From Planktomarina sp. (GTDB lineage: Bacteria > Pseudomonadota > Alphaproteobacteria > Rhodobacterales > Rhodobacteraceae), in contig JAHDCF010000032.1 of the NCBI GenBank assembly GCA_020630015.1, forward strand, positions 1 through 35,053: a stretch of 35,053 nt of DNA, in the 5' to 3' direction. This document shows, one piece after another, positions 1 through 8,513 of the stretch. A program made the translations under genes and the position numbers. The notes below the pieces were generated by a model. It was not told the DNA's origin, did not search any database, and saw only the letters and a list, made by a program, of their open reading frames with translations. Positions within the stretch are counted from its first letter, which is position 1. Each line of letters begins with the position of its first letter.

Positions 1-1034
1 CTGATCATCCGGCACTTGACCGGATCTTTGATCATCACCGGCACGATGTGGCTTTCGTTGGTCAGATGCGGGATACCCGCTTTGTCCAGTGCGGCGCGCA
101 GTTTTGAAACTTGGGCTTTCTGGCCCTCACGCTCCGCGCGGCTTTCTTTCAAATGCGCGATCGATGTGCGCGCGGCGGCGGCAACGGCGGGGGGCAAAGC
201 GGTGGTAAAGATAAAGCCCGACCCGAACGATCGTATGAAATCGCACAGAACGCTTGATCCAGTGATGTACCCACCGACGCAGCCAAATGCCTTACCCAAG
301 GTGCCTTCGATCAAATCAATCCGGTGCGCCAGACCCAGCTTTTCCGACACGCCACCACCACGGGGCCCATACATGCCAACGGCATGCACTTCGTCGATAT
401 ACGTCATCGCGCCGTGTTTTTCGCAGACATCCAAGATGGCCTCAATCGGCGCAATGTCGCCATCCATGGAATAGACGCTTTCAAACGCCACGATCTTGGG
501 CCTGTCACCACATTGCGCCAACTTGCGATCAAGGTCTTCCACGTCGTTATGGGCCCAGATCATCTTATCGCATTTCGAATGGCGGATACCTTCGATCATG
601 GATGCGTGGTTGCCGCTGTCCGACAGGATCACCACGTCAGGTATCTTTGCACCCAATGTCGACAGGGTCGTCCAGTTGCTGACGTAACCAGACGTGAACA
701 AAAGCGCCGCTTCTTTGCCGTGCAGATTGGCGAGTTCTGCTTCTAACAACAGGTGGTCGTGGTTTGTGCCGCTGATGTTGCGTGTGCCACCGGCACCGGT
801 GCCGCAGCGATCCACGGCCTCTTGCATGGCGGCCACCACCTTTGGATTCTGCCCCATGCCCAAATAATCGTTCGAACACCAAACCGTCACGTCGCGCACG
901 CCATCCTCTGTGTGATTGGCCGCACGTGGAAATTTGCCTGCTTTACGCTCCAGCTCAGCGAAATAGCGGTAATTACCTTCCGCCTTCAGCTGTTCCAACG
1001 CATCGGAGAAAAAAGAATCGAACGTCATGGTCAT
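1..1034 (-). CDS. hemA: 5-aminolevulinate synthase, 3' end cut off by window edge
   Basis: Condenses glycine and succinyl-CoA to 5-aminolevulinate, the first step of tetrapyrrole synthesis by the C4 pathway; a cytoplasmic PLP enzyme. Translating the minus strand gives an open frame to the window edge with the family landmarks [11 protein letters not shown] near residue 50, [23 protein letters not shown] and the PLP-lysine segment [14 protein letters not shown]. About 344 residues are visible; the family is about 400 long, so roughly the last 60 are missing. Two in-frame ATGs lie 6 bp apart (1034 and 1028). GTGGA upstream fits either, so the start is uncertain by two codons. It follows yaaA on the same strand after 68 bp, and a possible FnrL site sits in that gap. 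Many Rhodobacterales carry a second ALAS gene (hemA/hemT), and which paralogue this is cannot be told from the window. Confidence 0.93.
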   Translation of the reverse strand, partial: MTMTFDSFFSDALEQLKAEGNYRYFAELERKAGKFPRAANHTEDGVRDVTVWCSNDYLGMGQNPKVVAAMQEAVDRCGTGAGGTRNISGTNHDHLLLEAELANLHGKEAALLFTSGYVSNWTTLSTLGAKIPDVVILSDSGNHASMIEGIRHSKCDKMIWAHNDVEDLDRKLAQCGDRPKIVAFESVYSMDGDIAPIEAILDVCEKHGAMTYIDEVHAVGMYGPRGGGVSEKLGLAHRIDLIEGTLGKAFGCVGGYITGSSVLCDFIRSFGSGFIFTTALPPAVAAAARTSIAHLKESRAEREGQKAQVSKLRAALDKAGIPHLTNESHIVPVMIKDPVKCRMI

Positions 1035-1068
1035 GGTTCCACACTACACAAAGCGTACATACCCGAAT

Positions 1069-1082
1069 TTGACACAGATCAT
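1069..1082 (-). promoter_or_regulatory. Possible FNR/FnrL-type site upstream of hemA
   Basis: Read on the minus strand, this 14-mer is ATGAT-CTGT-GTCAA against the FNR consensus TTGAT-N4-ATCAA. The TGA-N6-TCA core is intact, with one mismatch in each outer half-site. It ends about 35 bp before the hemA start. FnrL control of hemA is known in Rhodobacter, which makes the location plausible, but this match is clearly weaker than the two perfect boxes in the cco cluster. Confidence 0.35.
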
Positions 1083-1102
1083 ATGTGATCTATTGCCACG
1101 GT

Positions 1103-1885
1103 TTATTTTGCCGGTCCCGTATATGGCCGGAAAAACACAGGCGCATCAGGGGTTGAAACATCGGGTTGATAAACATACCCGCCCGCATCGAAATCTTTCA
1201 ACGCGGCTTCGTTCTGTAAGCGGTTTTGCACGATATACCTTGCCATGGCACCACGTGCCTTTTTGGCAAAAAAGCTGACGATTTTTGGGGTGCCATCTTT
1301 CACTTCCTTGAATACAGGGGTGATCACCCTCAGGTTCAATGCTTGTTGATCCACCGCCCCAAAATATTCTTGGCTGGCGCAATTTACCAAAACATCGGTA
1401 TCAACAGCCGAACCATCACGATTTAGAGATTTTGAAATCTCTGATCCCCAAAAATCATACAGGGATTTTCCACGTCTGGTTTTCAGCCGACTTCCCATTT
1501 CAAGTCGATACGCTTGAATTTGATCCATCGGTTTAAGAACTCCATAAAGCCCAGACAAGATCCGCAAATGTCCTTCGGCCCAGCGCATATCATCTTCACT
1601 GAACGTGGTGGCCTCAAGCCCTTGATAAGTATCCCCCGCAAAGGCCAATGCCGCTGGGCGAACGTCAGTAATTTCTGGGTCTGCGCGAAAGGCTTTGAAA
1701 CGATCGCGATTCAGCCGGGCCAAATCTGGGCTGATGTTCATCAACTTTTGCAAATCCCCAAGGGTCAAACCACGGGCGGTTTTTGCAAGGCTTTGCGCCT
1801 CTTTTTCGAAAAATGGAGTGCTGGCCAAGGATTGATCCCGTTCAGTCCAATCCAGTTTCTTCGCAGGTGAAATACAAACAAGCAT
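1103..1885 (-). CDS. yaaA: Peroxide stress protein YaaA (UPF0246 / DUF328 family)
   Basis: YaaA proteins bind DNA and limit oxidative damage by lowering free iron during peroxide stress (known from E. coli). The 260-residue product matches the family's usual length and begins with the signature ISPAKKLDW at residues 5-13. Other family-like segments are SGLYGVLKP and NCASQEYFGAV, with a C-terminal stretch around VSFFAKKARGAMARY. I chose the ATG at 1885, behind a G-rich Shine-Dalgarno (GGGGGG, 5-nt spacing), over a TTG one codon upstream. It lies 49 bp downstream of recQ on the same strand, so the two may be co-transcribed. Function comes from family membership only. Confidence 0.9.
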   Translation of the reverse strand: MLVCISPAKKLDWTERDQSLASTPFFEKEAQSLAKTARGLTLGDLQKLMNISPDLARLNRDRFKAFRADPEITDVRPAALAFAGDTYQGLEATTFSEDDMRWAEGHLRILSGLYGVLKPMDQIQAYRLEMGSRLKTRRGKSLYDFWGSEISKSLNRDGSAVDTDVLVNCASQEYFGAVDQQALNLRVITPVFKEVKDGTPKIVSFFAKKARGAMARYIVQNRLQNEAALKDFDAGGYVYQPDVSTPDAPVFFRPYTGPAK

Positions 1886-1934
1886 CAAAGCCCCCCGGTT
1901 TCTGCCACTGTATCTAGCAGTCAGTGGGGCGACC

Positions 1935-3977
1935 TCAACCCCCTTGAAGAACTTCTAAGAACGCTTCGCCAAATCGCAGTATGCGGGCTTCGTCCATTCC
2001 TTTGATCCGCGCCATCTGATTCAGGTCACCGGGCCGGACCTCTGCCAATTTGCGCAACAATGACGTTGAACAGCTGAGAGGTTTTTCCGTTCCCAATTCC
2101 CCACGCTGCAATTGCAGTTGGATTTCTTGCAACCGATCAAACACCTCTCCTGCATCAGTTCGCGCTAACCTGCGCCTGATTGGATGGATGTGTGATGCCT
2201 CCCCTGTGATCACCTCCAAAAACGCGCGGCCATAGCTTTCTAATTTCTTCGCACCCACCCCGGATATCCGCGCCATTTGATCCAAGGTATCCGGGCGCGT
2301 TTCGGCCATTTCAATCAGCGTTTTATCTGTGAAAACGACATAGGCGGGCACTTTCTGCGCTTCGGCCAAGGCACGACGCTTTGCCTTCAACGCCGAAAGC
2401 AACGGCGCATCTTCATCCCTGACCAATGTTTTAACCGCCGGACGTCGGGTCGTGTTTTTGAAACTGTCTTTTCGAAAACGAATTGTGGCCTCACCCCGCA
2501 ACAATGGCCGGGCGTTTTCCGTCATGCGAAGGCCGCCATGGCGATCTGGATCAGGACGCAACAAATCATGTGCCATCATCTGTCGAAATATAACTTGCCA
2601 ATCCCGGCGCGAAGTATCTTTGCCCACCGCAAATGTCGGCAAATCCGCGTGACCGCGCGCCAACACCTTTTCTGTTTCATTTCCGATCAACACATCAATC
2701 AAATGGCCTGATCCAAACCATTCCCCTGTGCGCAATGCTGCCGACAATGCCATGCGCACCTGCGTCGTGGCATCGAAGGTTTCGGGCGGGGTTTCACATA
2801 AATCACACAGTCCGCAGGAAATTTCAGTTTCCCCAAAATACGACAGCAATGTTTGGCGGCGGCAAGATAATGCTTCAGCCAAACCTAGCAGGGCATTTAA
2901 CCGGGCATGATCCGCCATTTTACGGTCGCTCGGGGCCAATCCTTCGTCAATCTGACTTCGGCGCAACCGGATGTCATCAGGGCCAAAAAGAGTGAGTGTA
3001 TCGGCGGGCGCACCATCCCGCCCTGCACGACCAATTTCTTGATAGTAAGCTTCGATTGATTTCGGCAAATCCGCATGGGCCACCCACCGCACATCAGGTT
3101 TGTCGACACCCATCCCAAATGCAACGGTGGCCACGACGATCAAATCATCCTCAAGCTGAAAACGGCGTTCCACAATCCGTCTGTCCTCCGCCTCCATCCC
3201 GCCGTGATAGGCACAGGCGCGGTGCCCCGCATCCCCCAATGCCTTTGCCAAAGTCTCGGTCTTGGCGCGCGTACCACAATACACAATGCCAGATTGCCCT
3301 TTTCGAGCTGCGGCAAAGTTCATGATTTGTTGTCGGGGTTGGTCTTTGGCGGCAAAAGCCAATCGGATATTGGGACGATCAAACCCATGGAGAAAAGTTG
3401 ATGGTGATTGCCCATCAAACAATTTTTCAATTATTTCTGCGCGCGTTTCTTCGTCAGCCGTTGCTGTAAAAGCCGCCAAAGGCACGTTCAGCGCCCGGCG
3501 CAGTTCACCAATTCGTAAATAATCAGGCCTGAAATCATGGCCCCATTGCGAAACACAATGCGCTTCATCCACTGCGATCAAAGACACATTTATGCGTCGC
3601 AACATGCCCAACGAAGATCCCGCCGCCAATCGCTCAGGTGCAATATACAAAAGCTTCAGCGCGCCTTGTTCCAAAGCATCCCAAACCGCATCGGTTTCTT
3701 CATCTGTGTTTCCGGATGTCAAAGCCCCGGCCTGAACACCGGCGGCTTGCAAGGCACGCACTTGATCGCGCATCAATGCAATCAGCGGGGATATGACAAC
3801 GGTCACACCATCGCGAATCAAGGCCGGCAATTGAAAGCACAGGGATTTACCACCCCCCGTTGGCATAATCGCAAGCACGTTTTGATTGTCGTTAACCGCA
3901 TCCACAATTTCGGCTTGGCCCGTGCGAAAGGCATCAAACCCGAAAACCTGTTTCAGGATATCAGGCGCATCCCCCAT
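1935..3977 (-). CDS. recQ: ATP-dependent DNA helicase RecQ
   Basis: A 3'-5' DNA helicase for recombination repair and stalled forks. The 680-residue protein shows Walker A TGGGKS (K44), the DEAH box at 137-140 followed by CVSQWGHDFRPDY, the helicase motif GRAGRDG, and a cysteine-rich zinc segment in the RQC region (CRRQTLLSYFGE then CGLCDLC). Two HRDC-like segments follow: one has DKTLIEMAETRPDTLDQMARISGVG, and a more degenerate copy at the C-terminus has LRKLAEVRPGDLNQMARIKGM. E. coli RecQ has about 610 residues and a single HRDC domain, so the extra length is the second HRDC-like unit. The ATG at 3977 lies 15 bp downstream of the yggT stop on the same strand, suggesting a yggT-recQ transcript. 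Confidence 0.97.
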   Translation of the reverse strand: MGDAPDILKQVFGFDAFRTGQAEIVDAVNDNQNVLAIMPTGGGKSLCFQLPALIRDGVTVVISPLIALMRDQVRALQAAGVQAGALTSGNTDEETDAVWDALEQGALKLLYIAPERLAAGSSLGMLRRINVSLIAVDEAHCVSQWGHDFRPDYLRIGELRRALNVPLAAFTATADEETRAEIIEKLFDGQSPSTFLHGFDRPNIRLAFAAKDQPRQQIMNFAAARKGQSGIVYCGTRAKTETLAKALGDAGHRACAYHGGMEAEDRRIVERRFQLEDDLIVVATVAFGMGVDKPDVRWVAHADLPKSIEAYYQEIGRAGRDGAPADTLTLFGPDDIRLRRSQIDEGLAPSDRKMADHARLNALLGLAEALSCRRQTLLSYFGETEISCGLCDLCETPPETFDATTQVRMALSAALRTGEWFGSGHLIDVLIGNETEKVLARGHADLPTFAVGKDTSRRDWQVIFRQMMAHDLLRPDPDRHGGLRMTENARPLLRGEATIRFRKDSFKNTTRRPAVKTLVRDEDAPLLSALKAKRRALAEAQKVPAYVVFTDKTLIEMAETRPDTLDQMARISGVGAKKLESYGRAFLEVITGEASHIHPIRRRLARTDAGEVFDRLQEIQLQLQRGELGTEKPLSCSTSLLRKLAEVRPGDLNQMARIKGMDEARILRFGEAFLEVLQGG

Positions 3978-3992
3978 ATAACCCGCCCGAAA

Positions 3993-4262
3993 TCAGAGGC
4001 CCGACAAAAAGCCTTGCAAGATGATGACGGCGAATAAGGCCACCAACGGTGAAAGATCCATCCCACCGATATTGGGAAGGACACTTCGAATGGGGCCATA
4101 AATCGGCTCTAACAATCGTTGAAGGATGCCCCAGATCTGACCGACGATGGGTTGATATACATTCAAAACACCAAAGGTGATCAGCCAACTCATGATGAAA
4201 TGTGCGAAAATAACGTATTTCACGATATCCAAGAAACCGACCAAAATATTTGGAATGTCCAT
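3993..4262 (-). CDS. YggT family inner-membrane protein
   Basis: A small integral membrane protein of 89 residues. It has two hydrophobic blocks, one in the first 35 residues and one at the C-terminus (LSPLVALFAVIILQGFL), around the conserved family core LLEPIYGPIRSVLPNIGGMDLSPLVAL. YggT proteins are linked to osmotic or ion tolerance and, by family inference, to cell-envelope organisation; the molecular role is not settled. The ATG at 4262 has AGGG 7 nt upstream. A GTG directly before it is possible but spaced less well. It is probably first in a transcript with recQ and is divergent from the thioesterase gene. Confidence 0.85.
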   Translation of the reverse strand: MDIPNILVGFLDIVKYVIFAHFIMSWLITFGVLNVYQPIVGQIWGILQRLLEPIYGPIRSVLPNIGGMDLSPLVALFAVIILQGFLSGL

Positions 4263-4345
4263 CACGGTGCCCTTTGTTGCTCTGACGTTTACCTATGACC
4301 TCTGGGAAGGTGCCGCAAGGGTGTTCCCCAAGGTAAGTCTTGACG

Positions 4346-4355
4346 TTGACGTCAA
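4346..4355. promoter_or_regulatory. Palindrome in the divergent yggT/thioesterase promoter region
   Basis: TTGACGTCAA is a perfect 10-bp palindrome 33 bp before the thioesterase start. A second TTGACG copy begins 6 bp upstream at 4340. Its position in the 126-bp gap between divergent genes suits an operator for a dimeric regulator, but no regulator is encoded next to it. The sequence could also simply contain a -35-like TTGACG. Confidence 0.3.
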
Positions 4356-4388
4356 TCAACCAATGTTAAAGGAACAGGAGGCCAACCA

Positions 4389-4925
4389 ATGTATCCTTTC
4401 GTTCGATTGATGTGGCAATTTTTCATACACCGGAAGGATCCCAAACTGGGTCCCAAGGACACACATATCAGCCACCACATTTGTCTTCCCCAAGATATCG
4501 ATCTTTGGCGCGAGCTGAACAATGGGCGCACGTTAACCTTGTATGATATGGGTCGTTTGCCATTGGCCGGGCGTGTTGGGTTGATCACCGTTTTGCGCAA
4601 ACGCAAATGGGCTTTGACAATGGCTGGTGTCTCCGTTCGGTATCGCCGCCGTGTGCGCATGTTCGAACGATTTGAAATGCGCAGTCGGGCCATCGGTTGG
4701 GATGATAAATTCATCTATTTGGAACAATCTATTTGGAAAACAAATGGGGAATGCGCAGGGCATGCGATGTATCGATCCGCCGTCACAGATCGCAATGGCA
4801 TCGTGCCCCCCCAAAAGGTTATGGGCGAACTTGGATTGACAGAGGTCGACAACACCTTACCGGAATGGGTGCAGGCCTGGATCGACGCCGATGCCCAACG
4901 CCCATGGCCCCCGATGCAAACCTAA
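4389..4925 (+). CDS. Acyl-CoA thioesterase-like protein (hotdog fold, THEM6-like)
   Basis: The 178-residue protein resembles the hotdog-fold thioesterase family related to 4-hydroxybenzoyl-CoA thioesterase and animal THEM6. The recognisable stretch is around residues 27-60 (ISHHICLPQDIDLWRELNNG, then LYDMGRLPL), where the hotdog helix starts with the N-G-R-T segment, followed by a basic patch VRYRRRVRMFERFEMRSR. It has no signal peptide. A strong Shine-Dalgarno, AGGAGG, sits 7 nt before the ATG. It is divergent from yggT and 68 bp upstream of a UMF1 transporter on the same strand. The substrate cannot be read from sequence; the family call rests on overall pattern. Confidence 0.7.
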   Translation: MYPFVRLMWQFFIHRKDPKLGPKDTHISHHICLPQDIDLWRELNNGRTLTLYDMGRLPLAGRVGLITVLRKRKWALTMAGVSVRYRRRVRMFERFEMRSRAIGWDDKFIYLEQSIWKTNGECAGHAMYRSAVTDRNGIVPPQKVMGELGLTEVDNTLPEWVQAWIDADAQRPWPPMQT

Positions 4926-4993
4926 CCTCGGGTAATTCTTGCTTTTGCGTCTCACCTGACCCAAGGTCAGTTAAAAATGCCTAGGGGGGACAC

Positions 4994-6409
4994 ATGGCAG
5001 ATACGATGGTCGAAGGCGTCAGCCTGAAAAAACGCGTTTGGGGCTGGATGGCCTTCGATTGGGCAACGCAACCGTTTTATACCCTTGGGTTAACATTTAT
5101 CTTTGGACCCTATTTTGCGGTGGTCGCTGCAGAATATTATCTTGGGCTTGGCCTTGATGAAAAATCGGCTGATGCGCAGGCGCAGTCACTTTGGTCATTT
5201 GGCCAAGGGGCGGCGGGCTTATTCATTGCATTCGCTGGCGTTGTCTTGGGGGCATACGCTGACAGCACGGGACGCCGCATGCCTTGGGTATGGGTGTTTT
5301 CAATAGTCTACGTCATATGCTCTTGGTTGCTGTGGTTTATGGTCCCTGATGGATCAGCGCTGATGTTTGGCTTGATTGTGTTTTCCATTGGGTTTGTTGC
5401 CGCTGAATTCATGCTGATCTTTGTCAATGCCCAGCTTCCCGGACTTGGCGACGATGCAGAGGTTGGAAAAATATCCGGAAGTGGGGCTGCCATTGGGTAT
5501 TGGGGGGGCTTTGTGGCCTTTTTGATAATGTTCGCACTTTTTGTGGAATCGGAAGCCGGCGGCAAAACCATGGCGGGTTTAGCACCAGCATTCGGTATGC
5601 TGGATTCAGAAGCGAGGGAAGGCACACGCGCGGTTGGGCCATTTATTGCAATCTGGTTTGTGATCTTCATGGTTCCCTATTTTCTTTGGGTCCGCGAAAG
5701 CAAAACGCCAAATCGCACAGGTGGTATGGGCCAAGCAATGTCTGACTTAGTGACGTCGCTCAAAAACGTGGTGAAAAGACCAAGCCTATTTGCGTTTTTG
5801 GGAGGTTCGATGCTGTACCGGGATGCCTTAAATGGGCTTTATGCCTTTGGTGGGGTGTATGCTGCACTGGTCTTGGGTTGGTCGATAACCATGCTGGGCA
5901 TTTTTGGTGTAATTTCGATCATAACAGCCGCAGTTGTTACGCAAATATCTGGCCGATTTGACGCGCGCTTTGGCCCCCGGCCGGTCATCACATTTCACAT
6001 TTGGGTTCTGATCGTGGTTTGTTTGATCATCATCGGCATGTCGCGTACCAGTTTTTGGGGCATCCCTCTGGCCGAAGGATCTGGCTTGCCTGATATCATT
6101 TTCATGATTTGTGGTGCCGCTATTGGCGGTTCGGGCGGCGGCATTTATGCGGCCAGCCGATCAATGATGGTGCGCCATACCCATCCCGAACGCCCGACCG
6201 AGGCATTTGGCCTGTTCGCATTATCCGGAAAGGCCACCGCATTTTTGGCCCCGATGCTGATTGGATTGTTCACAATTCTTTTCAATGACGCGCGCCTTGG
6301 TTTTTCCCCTGTTGTAGCATTGTTCATTCTGGGTATGATTCTTCTACGATGGGTAAAACCAGACGGAGATCGAGCAGAATGGTCAAAATCCTCTATTCCT
6401 GCGCCATAA
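4994..6409 (+). CDS. UMF1/Atg22-type MFS transporter
   Basis: A 471-residue polytopic membrane protein of the MFS branch related to yeast vacuolar effluxer Atg22 (UMF1 family). The N-terminal WGWMAFDWATQPFYTLGLTFIFGPYF is typical of the family, and about 12 hydrophobic segments follow. An MFS A-motif-like loop (GAYADSTGRRMPW) lies near residue 90. Yeast Atg22 exports amino acids from the vacuole; bacterial substrates are unknown. The ATG at 4994 has GGGGGG just upstream. A CTGACC/GGTCAG hairpin lies at 4956-4970 before it. The end overlaps the start of mepA by 31 bp, so the two are translationally linked. Confidence 0.85.
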   Translation: MADTMVEGVSLKKRVWGWMAFDWATQPFYTLGLTFIFGPYFAVVAAEYYLGLGLDEKSADAQAQSLWSFGQGAAGLFIAFAGVVLGAYADSTGRRMPWVWVFSIVYVICSWLLWFMVPDGSALMFGLIVFSIGFVAAEFMLIFVNAQLPGLGDDAEVGKISGSGAAIGYWGGFVAFLIMFALFVESEAGGKTMAGLAPAFGMLDSEAREGTRAVGPFIAIWFVIFMVPYFLWVRESKTPNRTGGMGQAMSDLVTSLKNVVKRPSLFAFLGGSMLYRDALNGLYAFGGVYAALVLGWSITMLGIFGVISIITAAVVTQISGRFDARFGPRPVITFHIWVLIVVCLIIIGMSRTSFWGIPLAEGSGLPDIIFMICGAAIGGSGGGIYAASRSMMVRHTHPERPTEAFGLFALSGKATAFLAPMLIGLFTILFNDARLGFSPVVALFILGMILLRWVKPDGDRAEWSKSSIPAP

Positions 6410-7293
6410 TATTGGCGCTTGTGGCGTGCGGTGGCGAAAAACGCCAAACGCGCGCCGAAACAAAACGGCACAATTTAACACCGGCTGAGGCAAGCGTTCC
6501 AGCCAAGAAACTTTTCGGCGCGAAACGCGGTGCATCTGCCCAACGCGCACAACCCCATGGCGGATACGCCCGCGGGTGTGTCGCAGGTGCGGTGCAGCTT
6601 CCTGAAACTGGCCCAACATGGCAGGCGATGCGACTGTCGCGCAATCGCAATTGGGGCCACCCCGACACGGTTGATTATATCAAAGAACTGTCGCGAAAAG
6701 TGGCATCCCGAACGTCTTGGAATGGACTTTATGTCGGTGACATCAGCCAACCACGTGGCGGGCCGATGCTGACAGGGCACGCCAGCCACCAAATCGGTAT
6801 GGACGTTGACCTGTGGATGTTGCCACCCGGCCGATTGGATCTAACGCCCGTTGAACGTGAAAACCTTAGCTCGATTTCCATGCGTCGTGCGAATGGTGCC
6901 TATACCAATGATCGTTGGTCCGCAGATCACCGCAAGGTTTTGAAACTGGCGGCCAATGATGACCGCGTGGCGCGCATCTTTGTTTTCCCGGGCGCAAAGG
7001 TGGATATGTGCAATCGCGAAAAGGGCGACCGCAGTTACCTGCGCAAAATTCGTCCGTGGTGGGGGCATCACTATCATTTTCATGTTCGCCTGAAATGCCC
7101 CGACAACGCGCGCAATTGTAAGAACCAAGCACCCCCTCCACCCGGTGATGGATGTGATGATGCGCAAGGCTGGGTTGACCGCATTTTGAACCCACCACCC
7201 CCCGATCCGAACAAACCCCCAAGGCCACCGAAAAAGCCAATTACCTTGGCAACCCTTCCGGCCCAATGCACAGGGGTTTTGAAATCAAACTAA
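6379..7293 (+). CDS. mepA: Penicillin-insensitive murein endopeptidase MepA, predicted lipoprotein
   Basis: A zinc D,D-endopeptidase (family M74, LAS fold) that cuts peptidoglycan cross-bridges in the periplasm. It has 304 residues. The start ATG at 6379, inside the end of the transporter gene, exposes a short basic N-terminus, a hydrophobic core and a lipobox L14-V15-A16-C17, so the protein is probably lipid-anchored; an ATG 30 bp upstream in the same frame would blur this signal. Zinc-ligand segments are GHASHQIGMDVDLW near the middle and WWGHHYHFHVRL. The C-terminus is proline-rich (NPPPPDPNKPPRPPKKP). E. coli MepA is a soluble periplasmic protein of 274 residues, so the anchor and the proline tail are differences. 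A strong terminator follows at 7300-7326. Confidence 0.93.
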   Translation: MVKILYSCAIILALVACGGEKRQTRAETKRHNLTPAEASVPAKKLFGAKRGASAQRAQPHGGYARGCVAGAVQLPETGPTWQAMRLSRNRNWGHPDTVDYIKELSRKVASRTSWNGLYVGDISQPRGGPMLTGHASHQIGMDVDLWMLPPGRLDLTPVERENLSSISMRRANGAYTNDRWSADHRKVLKLAANDDRVARIFVFPGAKVDMCNREKGDRSYLRKIRPWWGHHYHFHVRLKCPDNARNCKNQAPPPPGDGCDDAQGWVDRILNPPPPDPNKPPRPPKKPITLATLPAQCTGVLKSN

Positions 7294-7299
7294 ATCAAG

Positions 7300-7326
7300 C
7301 GGTGGGTCTTTGGCCCACCGTTTTTT
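7300..7326 (+). terminator. Rho-independent terminator after mepA
   Basis: A perfect 7-bp stem CGGTGGG/CCCACCG with a 7-nt loop, followed by six T residues. It lies 6 bp after the mepA stop and 14 bp before the next start codon, so the small downstream gene depends on read-through or on a promoter within or near this hairpin. Confidence 0.9.
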
Positions 7327-7340
7327 GTTGGAGGCCACCA

Positions 7341-7685
7341 ATGCGTCTTTTAATGTTTGCGTTTTGCATGATCTCAACACCCCTTATTGCGGGCCCGCCT
7401 GTGATCGAAGATGTGCAGATCAAACATTCAGGCACCCAAACCCGATTTGATGTGACCCTTCGCCATGCTGACACAGGTTGGGATCACTATGCCGACGGGT
7501 GGGGGGTTTATGACATGCAAGGAACCGAATTAGGGTATCGGATTTTGCATCACCCGCATGTAACCGAACAACCCTTTACCCGCAGTTTAACCCTGGCCCT
7601 TCCTGACGGAGTGCAAAAGGTTCAGATCATTCCACGCGATTCAGTCCATGGAAACGGCGAACCCTTTATAATTTCAGTGCCATAA
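7341..7685 (+). CDS. Small secreted protein of unknown function
   Basis: The 114-residue product starts with a clear signal peptide: MRLLMFAFCMISTPLIAG, with likely cleavage after the alanine before GPP. The mature part, about 95 residues, looks like an all-beta domain (VQIKHSGTQTRFDVTLRHADTGWDHYADGWGVYD) with no cysteines, so it is probably a soluble periplasmic protein. I do not recognise the family. The start at 7341 has GGAGG 7 nt upstream; the same frame is open further upstream into the mepA terminator, which argues against an earlier start. It converges on bdhA with a 5-bp gap. Confidence 0.75.
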   Translation: MRLLMFAFCMISTPLIAGPPVIEDVQIKHSGTQTRFDVTLRHADTGWDHYADGWGVYDMQGTELGYRILHHPHVTEQPFTRSLTLALPDGVQKVQIIPRDSVHGNGEPFIISVP

Positions 7686-7690
7686 AATCG

Positions 7691-8455
7691 TTATTGTGCC
7701 GTCCATCCCCCATCCAGCACCATCGAACTGCCCGTCATGTTTTGCGCTGCGGGTGATAACAAAAACATGACGGCACCGGCAATATCTTCGGGCGTGGTGA
7801 ACCGCAGTGACGGTTGCTTTTCCGCCAACAGCGCCTTTGTTGCTTGTTCATTGGTTTGGCCGGCTTGTTCGGCACGGGCATCGATTTGGGCCTGCACCAA
7901 TGGGGTTAAGACCCAACCCGGGCAGATCGCGTTGCAGGTTATGTCCGCCTTCGCATTTTCCAAGGCGGTGACTTTCGTAAGCCCCACAATCCCATGTTTG
8001 GCCGCAACATAAGCCGCCTTTTCAACAGACGCGACATGCCCATGTGCCGATGCAATATTGATAATGCGGCCAAATCCACGGGTTTGCATTCCCGGCAAAA
8101 CAGCGGATGTTGTGTGAAACGCAGATGACAGATTGACGGCGATCACATCGTTCCATTTATCTTGTGGAAAATCTTCAATCCGCGCCACATGTTGAATACC
8201 GGCATTGTTGATCAAAATATCAACGTCACCTGCATCTGAAATCATCTTGGAAATTTCAGTATGATTGCGCAAATCAGCATTGATATGACGTGCACTGGAA
8301 CCGATGCTGGCCAAGGCAGATGCGATTTGATCCTCTTCTCCAAACCCATTTACGATCACGCTGGCACCCGCTTGCCCCAACGCCTGCGCAATCCCCAAAC
8401 CGATGCCACTGGTCCCGCCGGTCACCAACGCGGTTTTGTTTTTTAGATCAATCAT
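7691..8455 (-). CDS. bdhA: 3-hydroxybutyrate dehydrogenase
   Basis: Oxidises (R)-3-hydroxybutyrate to acetoacetate with NAD+ in the cytoplasm, in PHB and ketone-body breakdown. It is a classical short-chain dehydrogenase of 254 residues. It has the TGGTSGIG cofactor loop at 12-19, NNAG near 83, catalytic S136-Y149-K153 (IINIASAHGHVASVEKAAYVAAKHG) and the C-terminus VLDGGWTAQ, which is typical of BdhA. The start was placed at the ATG 8455, behind AGAGGA, rather than further upstream, because the extra 20 codons give a lysine/arginine-rich stretch unlike the family. It is divergent from an MFS transporter (58 bp). Confidence 0.9.
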   Translation of the reverse strand: MIDLKNKTALVTGGTSGIGLGIAQALGQAGASVIVNGFGEEDQIASALASIGSSARHINADLRNHTEISKMISDAGDVDILINNAGIQHVARIEDFPQDKWNDVIAVNLSSAFHTTSAVLPGMQTRGFGRIINIASAHGHVASVEKAAYVAAKHGIVGLTKVTALENAKADITCNAICPGWVLTPLVQAQIDARAEQAGQTNEQATKALLAEKQPSLRFTTPEDIAGAVMFLLSPAAQNMTGSSMVLDGGWTAQ

Positions 8456-8513
8456 TTTGCGATTCCTCTTAACATGGCTTTTGTTTCTCTTTTCATGAGG
8501 GTACGCAAAGCCC

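Noticed and set aside
16-746. Plus-strand open frames opposite hemA
   Set aside because: They are antisense shadows of a well-conserved minus-strand gene and show no protein-like motifs or ribosome sites.
4956-4970. Hairpin CTGACC-CAA-GGTCAG before the UMF1 gene
   Set aside because: A 6-bp stem without a T tract on either strand and with A residues after it; too weak to call a terminator or operator.
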